Positions 56,401-64,000 of a stretch of 64,000 nucleotides of DNA are shown here, one piece after another (the first letter of the stretch is position 1; each line of letters opens with the position of its first letter). Origin of the DNA: Verticillium longisporum (Eukaryota > Ascomycota > Sordariomycetes > Glomerellales > Plectosphaerellaceae); the NCBI GenBank assembly GCA_019188255.1, contig JAETXT010000004.1, positions 2,666,001 to 2,730,000 of the forward strand, read 5' to 3'. Both the position numbers and the translations under genes were made by a program. The notes beneath the pieces were generated by a model, which saw nothing but the letters and a program-made list of their open reading frames with translations, was not told the origin of the DNA and did not search any database.

Positions 56401-59175
56401 GGAAACCAGCTTCGGTCAGCGTTTCCATCGACTGGCTGAAGCTGAGATGACATTCCGCTGGCGCGTTGGACGGCGCGCTTGAGAAACAAGCCAGCAAGTG
56501 TCATGATGACACACGATATCGTGATATCGAATGAGGTGTTGGGGATTGCGTCGTGTCATGTTGCCCATCTGCACCAAATGGCTTGGTGCTCCGCCTGATG
56601 AGGTATCACGGGTCCGGGCCATTTGCTGGTTCGCAAGGTCAAGATTCCAGTGCCGGGGGGCCAGGATGCTCCAGAGAGCGGTTACACCAGCGGACTAAGC
56701 TGCTCAGGTTGGCTTTGTGGTCGGCGTTTTCTAATCCATTCCGTGGCATGACTGAAATCCGACGCGTATCTGCACGAGAAGATGCGTGTTTGAGGTTGAT
56801 CGACTCACGGACCTGTTGCTAAGATAGACCAGGAGGATAGACGCTGGGTCGAGGCGCCGAGGTGTACCTGTAGGCGCTGGACTGCTGATGGATTCTCCGG
56901 AGCGGTCATTGCCTCTTTGATTTGCAGCATGTCCCACTTGGCTTGGAGGGGCATTGGGTCCTGGCGGCAGTCGTGAGGGGGCTGTCTGGCGATTGGGCTA
57001 TCTGCAAGATACAACAACAAGAAAGACCCCTCAGCAAGGGCAACTTCCTTGGTTCTGAGATCGCAATATCGGAAGGTACCCTGCCCGGACATCGAGTACA
57101 TTGACAGATACAAGGGAGCGGCGGCTGCCAGCCCCCTCATTGCACCTTCCTACCGAGGGTCGAGCGTGGCAGGCGCCCGCCTAGGTACCTTCCTGCACCT
57201 TCGTCTTGCTACCTGTGGCACTGGAGACCCTGGCTCTCTACCTGGCTCGGACACTGAATGCCATCTAGCGTATCGCCAGGGATTCATCCCACTTTCACCT
57301 CATCCTCGTCCCTCAAGAAATCTATCGACCAACCGAATGACCTGCAGACTCTTCATCGCGTCGGAAGTTCCGAGGGGGCATCACGAGGGTGAGTTTCCGG
57401 TCGGCGGTCTGCAATAACATGCTATGCGCGCGGCATGTCATATCCCCTCCACCATGGCATTCAGCGTGCTACTTTCCCAGCGATCGTACGCCATGTTCCC
57501 CTCCTTTCACCGACGAACGGCGGTACATGCAGCTGGCAGCTTGCGATGTACCGTCCGCCACGAAGCCATGTTTCCAGCCCCATCCATACTTCGTACAAGT
57601 CACTTCCAAGTCAATCGTTCATGGATCACTTCCATTACAACCCAAGGCCTCCTTCGCGTCAAGCCCCCACTCCCGCGACCAGCTCCAGCGTCCACCTCCC
57701 ACAGCCTGCGGGATCTTCCAGATGTAACATTAACAGTGTTTTCTTGCCGACCGCCATACGCAATCGACCCCACGCCGCCACTGTGGACGGACGGCTGTGG
57801 AAGCAGGCAGGTAGGCCGCCCGTTGTGCGGGGCCTTGGCGGCCCATTTAGGGGACCGTGTTCTCGATCTGAGGGTGTCAGGAAGAAGGCGGCCCGAAACG
57901 CTCTCTCCTTCCGCTTCTTGCGTTCAAATGCTCGTCATCAGCCTGCCTGGCATGGAGTATGCAAAAATGTTGCGGCATCTCTTCGAATCCTGAGAGGCGC
58001 GCGTCTCTCTCGAGATGCCGACGTATATATCTGGAACTGAAATATTCACGGCTTAGCCGTCTGCAGCATGGCATGCATCCCATCCCGGTCTTCCAACCAC
58101 GATGTCCTGCTCCTCAGCGGATCCCGCCCACTTCCTACCGCAGGATTCGTCGTTCACTTTGGAGCAATGTCTCTGCGAGCCTGATCTGTCGAGTGCACTG
58201 GAGGCCTCGTACACGCAAGATGTGTCAGACGGCCACTCGGAGAAGATCATGAGCAATGTGGCAGGCTAAAGGAGTGCTTGACTGAAAGTTCAACCCGCGA
58301 GAGTCATGCATACAAACGACGCGGTACTGCAAATGGGGTCTCGCACCGGATCGTCCGGTGGGCAGACAATGTGGTGAGCTCTTGCCCGAAACGTCATGAT
58401 GTGCGTCGAACGTGGCGTATGTACGACGTAGATTCTGACTGAGAACCTTCTTCCCCCAAGAGGCTGACCGGCTCGATGATGCATTGGCCGCATACCATCA
58501 ATCGCTGATATGGCGACCTATTGCAGCTCCGGGGCTCTTTCCATGAAAAGGACACCATCCATTGATTTTGGCCTAGCGAGGAGCGGCAACAGTTACCGGT
58601 ACATGTAGGAGATGTCTCTTTTTTCAGCCTTCTGCATACTGCGAGTAGTGATATACAGCTTCTCAACTGGACAAGGGGACCGGTGACCTGCGACCAGCTG
58701 TCGACGTGCATTATAATCAGCCATGGCACCCTAGTATCATTACACACACAGTACACGAGGTTTTGTAGTTTTATGGCTGGAGCATTTCAGGCCACTGAAG
58801 ACATGCACGTCCGAATCAAGCCATACGATCGTTTCCTAACCACGGTGCACAGTCACACCACAGCCGAGGCCGCAGCCTTCAGTCTTGTCGGTCGTTGACG
58901 TCCAAAGTGTTTCTCAGCCATCCAAACCGGAACAGAAGATATAGCTTCTGGCCAATAACCAATCTGTCGAACAGCCACTCCTCTACAGTTGCCACGTGAC
59001 GCAAATCTTCAAGTACGTGCCTTGCCGCAATCGCTCGCGGCACCCCTGTTCCACATATCTACGAGTAACTGCGCCCTGCGGCCGCCTCATACGCGGCCGA
59101 CTTGCAATAACAGGAATCGATAACAGGACAGGACCGCAGGCAGAAACAATCAATAGACCCCGCTTTCGCCGCGGA
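53489..59175. other. 5.7-kb stretch without a supported gene
   Basis: Normal base composition with CA/TG intact, so not RIPed. Many overlapping frames of 60-210 codons on both strands, all with Arg/Ser/Pro/His-rich chance-like composition and no family motif. It must include the promoter of the dsRNA-binding-like gene and the 3' UTR of farnesyltransferase beta. It could also hold a non-coding RNA or a fast-evolving gene with many introns. No tRNA, rRNA or repeat was seen. Confidence 0.4.
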
Positions 59176-61265
59176 CTAGAACCCTGTCTTGGCCGCAAAG
59201 GAGGCCTTCATGGCATACGCCTTCTGCTCGGGAATCGTGTACGCGGGGTGGATCGTGGCGACGCGGTCCTCCTCGTCGAACACCTGATCGGCACCCGTGC
59301 GGGGCCTAACCCTCCACCTGGGTTCCGCCAGGATGGTGTCGTCTTCGCCGACGTATGTCGTGTCCCAATCGTGCTGGGCCGATGTCAGGCCGCTGAGGAC
59401 GTAACAAGAGTGGTACGCGTCGGAAGGTCTGGGCCTCAAGTTAGCCATGCCTGCTGCTGCCACTGAAAGAGGAAACAAACAAAGGACGAAAAGGGCACAC
59501 ACCTGCTGGGTTTGTCGCGCAACCCTCCACGCTTCGACTGATCCTGGGCGCAGCAGAGGATATACCGGATGAGTCCTTCTCTGCTAAACCACTTTTCTTC
59601 GTGCGGATCACCAGGACGCTGGCTGTTAGCTGGCAGTTCCCCCTCATCGTCACCGACGTTTTCGTCAAGCTCGCTGGCGCCGGTCAGTGCGGCATCGACG
59701 AGGGGCCAGCAGCCGCCGACCCAGTGGCTGTAGCAACCATCGACGAGCTTGTTCGTCCGGCCACTGAAGCCGCCCTCGGGGGCGTACTGGCGCGAGGAGA
59801 GCCAGGAGATGAGTCGTGGCACGTCGAGGTACCTGTGAAGTGTTTTTGCCTGCGTCAGCGCCAGTGCTTGCCTTGCTTGACCCTTATGTGTGGCATGCTC
59901 TTAGTGGCCGAGAAAGGGGGGAGGGGGGCTGCGGGCGGCTTGGGTGTGGTAGGGGACGCACTTTGGGATGATTCGGTGTGGGGCGTCAAGTATGGCGAGA
60001 CAGCCCAGGGCACAGAATGTGTATGCTCCGTGTGCTTCCGTGTCTGGCTTGCCTCCGAGGCCGCCTTCAAAGGTCTGGCCTAGATGATGGGTGGGTGTGT
60101 CAGTCGGGGTGTGTCTCAATTTGACATGCAACAATAGACAGGGGCAGATCTAGTCTGCCTGCTTGCCAGCCAGCCTGAGACAAAGGAGAATAAGGGTTTG
60201 ACTCACATCTACGGACGTAGTCGGCTAGGCCGGTGAAGAGGGTGGTCTTGCCGTCGGGGGTGTAGGCCGGGGAGTCGGGCGACAGTTCGAGGGGCATGTT
60301 CAGGAGGCCAGCGATGACGGTGGTACAATAGGCACCCCTGGAAGCAAGCGGGAAAAGGAACAACAGGTAAGCGTGGTTTTCGTATGGCGAGATGGCGCCG
60401 CGAGCCGTCGTGTTGCATCGGCGCGCATCATGGGGAGCGTATGAGCTTACCTCACGTCGACTTCACCGCCATACGCCATCTGCACGCCGCCGTCGGGCTG
60501 TTTGAGGGAACACAACCACTTCCACATGGCTTTCCTGTCGATGACTTCGTAGAGCTCCTCGCCGCCGACGATGGCGATCGAGAGGATCAGCGCAAAGGTG
60601 GTGGCGAGGTGGGACATTTGCCCATGGCCGCCACCGAAGCCACCATTCGGGTTCTGCATGGCCCTCGCCGTATCGATGAGCTGCTGCCTGTACATGGAAA
60701 CGTCCTCGCCGAGCAGAGCCAAGCCGTTCAGGGACCAGAAGAGGAACCATGGCCGACTCGCGTCCGCGATGAGATAGGGGGCGGGCAGCTTCCCGAGCTG
60801 CTTGTGGAGATACTTTACGTGAGCTTCACGTCGAAGCCGGGGTACGCCGTGGCGGTTGAGCTCGAGAGTGTCTGAGTAGCCAGCGAGGAGCGGGAGGCAC
60901 TCATGCATGGTCGCATTCTGCTGGGTCAGCGTGTGCGACCGGTGTGTTTCCTTGATGGGCGGCGGGGATGTGAAGATCGCGGGCACGGGTGAGAAGCTCT
61001 GCCTGTTCATCTGCGATGAAAGCAGCTCCTGTTCGTCGGACTCGGATGTAGAGATATCGACGAAGCCATCGTCTGTCGCATCCACCACTATGGCTTCGCT
61101 CTCGGTAGGTCGCCCCGTGTCTGCTGGCGTAGAAGTGGCAGCCATGGCAGCAGCTGATGGTCTACTGCGCCTGAATGCGACTCTGGTGCGGTGGTTCTCC
61201 GGTCTGACTCGGCGGTTTGTGCTGGTCGCGCTACCGTTGTTGCTGTTACTGTTGCTGTTGCTCAT
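59176..61265 (-). CDS. ram1: Protein farnesyltransferase subunit beta
   Basis: Catalytic subunit that attaches farnesyl to CaaX proteins such as Ras and mating pheromone; cytosolic, works with the Ram2 alpha subunit. Five exons, 60451-61265, 60207-60337, 59962-60079, 59503-59832 and 59176-59428, sum to 1647 nt (548 residues) and every junction keeps frame with GT...AG introns. An Asn/Ser-rich and acidic N-terminal extension of about 100 residues (MSNSNSNSNNGS) precedes the core. Prenyltransferase repeats include NPNGGFGGGHGQMSHLATTFA, QPDGGVQMAYGGEVDVRGAYC, FEGGLGGKPDTEAHGAYTFCAL and APEGGFSGRTNKLVDGCYSHW. The Zn ligands are visible: Asp and Cys in VDGCYSHW and His in DAYHSCYVLSGL. The C-terminus ends FAAKTGF. 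Complete and unbroken. Confidence 0.95.
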
Positions 61266-64000
61266 GCTTCACCACATGGAGGGGTTGGCGGGGCGGGGGG
61301 AGGGGTTTTGTAGTGGCTGTCGACGTCGTCCCTAGCTCTCAGTTCAATTCATCCTCACACTCTCCATGTCTTGTAGCTTCCTTTTCCCTTTGATCAGACT
61401 GATCGGTCAAGTTGAAGCTATGCTGACATGAGAACAATCACAAGATGGTTTTCGCCTTGTCATTGTCAGTCGTGGATGAGGTTGGCCGTGGTGTGGAGCT
61501 CGAGAACTCTGATTGGTCTATGGAATGTGTGGCTCAATTTGAGGCTTGTCTCGGCCCGCTCTAGCTGGTCCTTATGATCATCAGGTAGCCAAGCCTAGGT
61601 ACCTAGGCCAGAAGAGCCTCTTTCTTTGTTGACCGTGGTTTGACAAGCCTCTTTCAGGGTCATGTCTCGAAGCCACGTGCGGCAACTCGGCCGAGTGGTC
61701 ATCGCTCGGGGTCTTGGGCAGGCGTGTAGCATGTGCTCAGGCAGTGAATACTCAGCACGATGCTTGCAGTGATCAACACAAGCCACGGCATTTCTTGACC
61801 TTCACGATGCGTTTTCTGCTGCTTCAGAAAGTACCAATACCCCATTCCAGAGCACGCAACTAGGTAGGAGAGACTCGACGCACCAGTTGCTTGACAACGT
61901 CTGTTCAACTTGACGACCCACACACCATTAGACTTGTTCTTCAGAGCATGGCCTCCTAAATACGCGTGTCATTCGAAGTCCTTCTTGTCCTGTGACTTTT
62001 CGCTCTGACAAATATGAAGAGAAGGTCGTTCGCGCCTCCATCGTCACTGCTCTTTAGAGATCGACTGCTTAAACCCGGAGTTACTTATGCCTTGCAAATT
62101 GGATCAAGCACGACTTTGAAGACGCTGTTGTTTGTATATGCCTCAAACAGATCATCTCTGATTTCCTTTTTGGTACAGTTCACTTGTGGCAGTAGGTTGA
62201 TGTAATAATTTTTATATTCTTGGAGATACTTATCGAACCAAAGACACCTTCCATGACCGTGGCCCTTGTTTCCGAGGGCAAGGACTTGGAATTGTAAGTA
62301 TTCAAATGTTAGAATGGAGCTCATTCCTGATGCCCATCGAGCTTCTTAACCGAATTTTGGCCTCCAGATGGCCTGAAACTAGATCTATCTCTAGTAGCAA
62401 GTTGGCTGGCTGGATACAGTCAGCGCCGCGTCACTTACGCTAGAGACTCGATGATTGGGCTCACCCATGAAATAGTTTCAATCTTGACGCTTGTCCTCGT
62501 GTCAAATTTGAGCTCTAATAACATAAGGGCACAGGCATTCTCTGGAAGTTGACTCTAATACCTTGCCTAAGCAGAATGTAAAGCATGGATTCTTTCACTG
62601 CCCTGAAGCTTTGGCTACGTCCTGCCTATATCTATAATTCATAAACTACATCCCTTTTGCGATAAAAATACATAGTGCGGGCTGTGGGGGGGTTCTTGAG
62701 CACATCTCGCCACTTGTCAGTTGAAGGTTTGCTTCTGGGGAGTTATAACCTCAACGTCAGCCTTCGCATCAGTTCTGGTACCCGCAAGCCCAATAAAGCT
62801 TCTATACCGTTGTCGATAGCCTCCACCAGCAACACAGGAGATGGCGTTCCCTCCGTGCCATAGTTCTAATCCTCTCCACTCGACACCGTACCCGAAACCA
62901 ACGACCATCTCCGAATAGCCTTCACATACGTTCCTCACAAACACAACAGAATCTCGGAACCCTACTATATTCACCTGCTAACCTACTGCGAGGTATAGTG
63001 GGTGCCCCACTGATAGGTATTTACATCGAGGTTGTTCTAGCTACTCGTGTAACGCATTTGTTCCAGCGAATGTCCATGGTAAGTCAAAATATCAGGTCAC
63101 TCTGCTCCCACCATATTGTAACAGACTACAACCGGTGTATTCGAAATCTGAGTATTGACCAGTAGAGACTGCGGGAGATTGATCAATCCGCCACGCAATA
63201 AGAGACCAGGAGCTGCCACTCGCTGCTAGATGCCTCACTTCTAACCTCACAATCACAAGCGCCTAGCTCAGCCCATTCTTTCACGTTGCCGATGTGCTTC
63301 AAAATCTGCTTCACATGTAGAAAAGGCTTGCGACAAACATTGCATTGGGCTCAATAGAGGAGTTCCCTATTCTCGCAGATGACGAGGAGGGCTGGTTCGG
63401 GTGTACAGGTTTTCCATACCATTACGAATGGCATAGTGATGTCAAATATGCTTCTACGACTATGCTGATTTTCTGTCTATGGCAACAGACTTATGGATGA
63501 TGAACTTACGCTGTCGAAAACATCCACCTCAACAGAACAATGTATGCGCAGAGATAAGGTTTATAAGGCTCGGCATGCTGTCACGTTCGTCTGTGTGACA
63601 GCCTCAACGAATGTCCGCCTTGTGTAGAAAAGAATGAGCTCAAACACTATCAAACACAGTCTGTAATCAGGTAGTCTGTCTTGTCGTTGTGGGCTTGTTT
63701 CCAGAAATAACCTACAATTCTAAGCCCTAAATAATAATATACGTTGATATGTGGCTATCGCAACCCGAGCAAGATGTTTGGGATATCCCTTGAGCAGCAA
63801 TACCCAGAAACTCTATTGAATTCTCGCGGCTGCCACAGCAAGACCGAACATAAGAGAAAGGGCGCCGGGAATGGTTTGAGAATGGCCAGAAAGCGACCGC
63901 AATTGTCCGTTAGTCCATTCTTGTACCAGACTAACTCGAGCCCATGACGATGGTTTAGATGCAATAATTCACTTCATTGTCTTGACCCTCTTTCAAATTC
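61266..64000. other. Gene-poor right end of the window
   Basis: 2.7 kb upstream of farnesyltransferase beta. It contains the perfect palindrome GCCTAGGTACCTAGGC at 61593-61608. From about 62000 the DNA is somewhat more AT-rich than the gene space, with short frames only (for example 79 codons on minus, 62085-62324, unrecognised). I see no supported gene. Confidence 0.4.
61593..61608. promoter_or_regulatory. GGTACC-centred palindrome (16 bp)
   Basis: GCCTAGGTACCTAGGC is a perfect inverted repeat about 330 bp upstream of the farnesyltransferase beta start codon. It shares its centre with CTAAGGTACCTTAG at 44420-44433. Role unknown. Confidence 0.3.

Noticed and set aside
62085..62324. 79-codon minus-strand frame with a fairly protein-like composition
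   Set aside because: No motif, no signal peptide and no neighbouring exon found; not enough to call a gene.
15041..64000. tRNA genes
   Set aside because: I looked for GGTTCRANYCC-type T-loops with matching stems on both strands by eye and found none convincing; a covariance-model search would be decisive.

Overview
The window looks like a filamentous ascomycete, most likely a Sordariomycete. Genes have short introns (about 50-100 nt), the gene set matches fungal euchromatin (TRAPPC11, RXT2, OPI3, GUT1, MPG1, farnesyltransferase beta), and GC-rich coding DNA meets AT-rich blocks in which CA and TG dinucleotides are almost absent. That depletion is the signature of repeat-induced point mutation (RIP). 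I cannot name the genus.

Layout: 1-15040 is a RIP-degraded block. A Ty3/Gypsy-like remnant (minus strand, in two pieces) is interrupted by a complete 7.57 kb Copia-like LTR element (1913-9480) with 289-bp LTRs and a TAGAT target duplication. 15902-17684 is a DHA2-type MFS transporter with a frame-breaking deletion, followed by a convergent OB-fold-like protein gene (17843-18898) and a frame-broken endonuclease/exonuclease/phosphatase fragment (about 19.4-19.7 kb). 19934-32701 is an alpha-L-rhamnosidase gene (GH78, minus strand) cut in two by a 9655-bp insertion (21187-30841). The insertion has 20-bp terminal inverted repeats and an 8-bp target duplication, which is hAT-like. Inside it lie a second, truncated Copia-like copy (from 23488) and two almost identical, un-RIPed 1859-bp Fot1/pogo-type DNA transposons in opposite orientation (24349-26207 and 28548-30406).

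33.9-64 kb is ordinary gene space: a peroxisomal LPX1-like alpha/beta hydrolase (+), TRAPPC11 (-), RXT2 (+), OPI3 phospholipid methyltransferase (+), glycerol kinase (+), MPG1 GDP-mannose pyrophosphorylase (-), a small dsRNA-binding-like protein (-) and farnesyltransferase beta (-). These are mostly unrelated housekeeping functions: lipid, glycerol and sugar-nucleotide metabolism, vesicle tethering, histone deacetylation and prenylation. No biosynthetic cluster is evident.

Several conserved genes carry single lesions (OPI3 +1 C, glycerol kinase in-frame TGA, MFS deletion, rhamnosidase frameshifts, transposase homopolymer differences). Real decay and base-level assembly error therefore both need to be considered. 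The most unusual structure is the nested insertion in the rhamnosidase gene, with fresh GC-rich transposons sitting in heavily RIPed hosts and a chimeric right junction.
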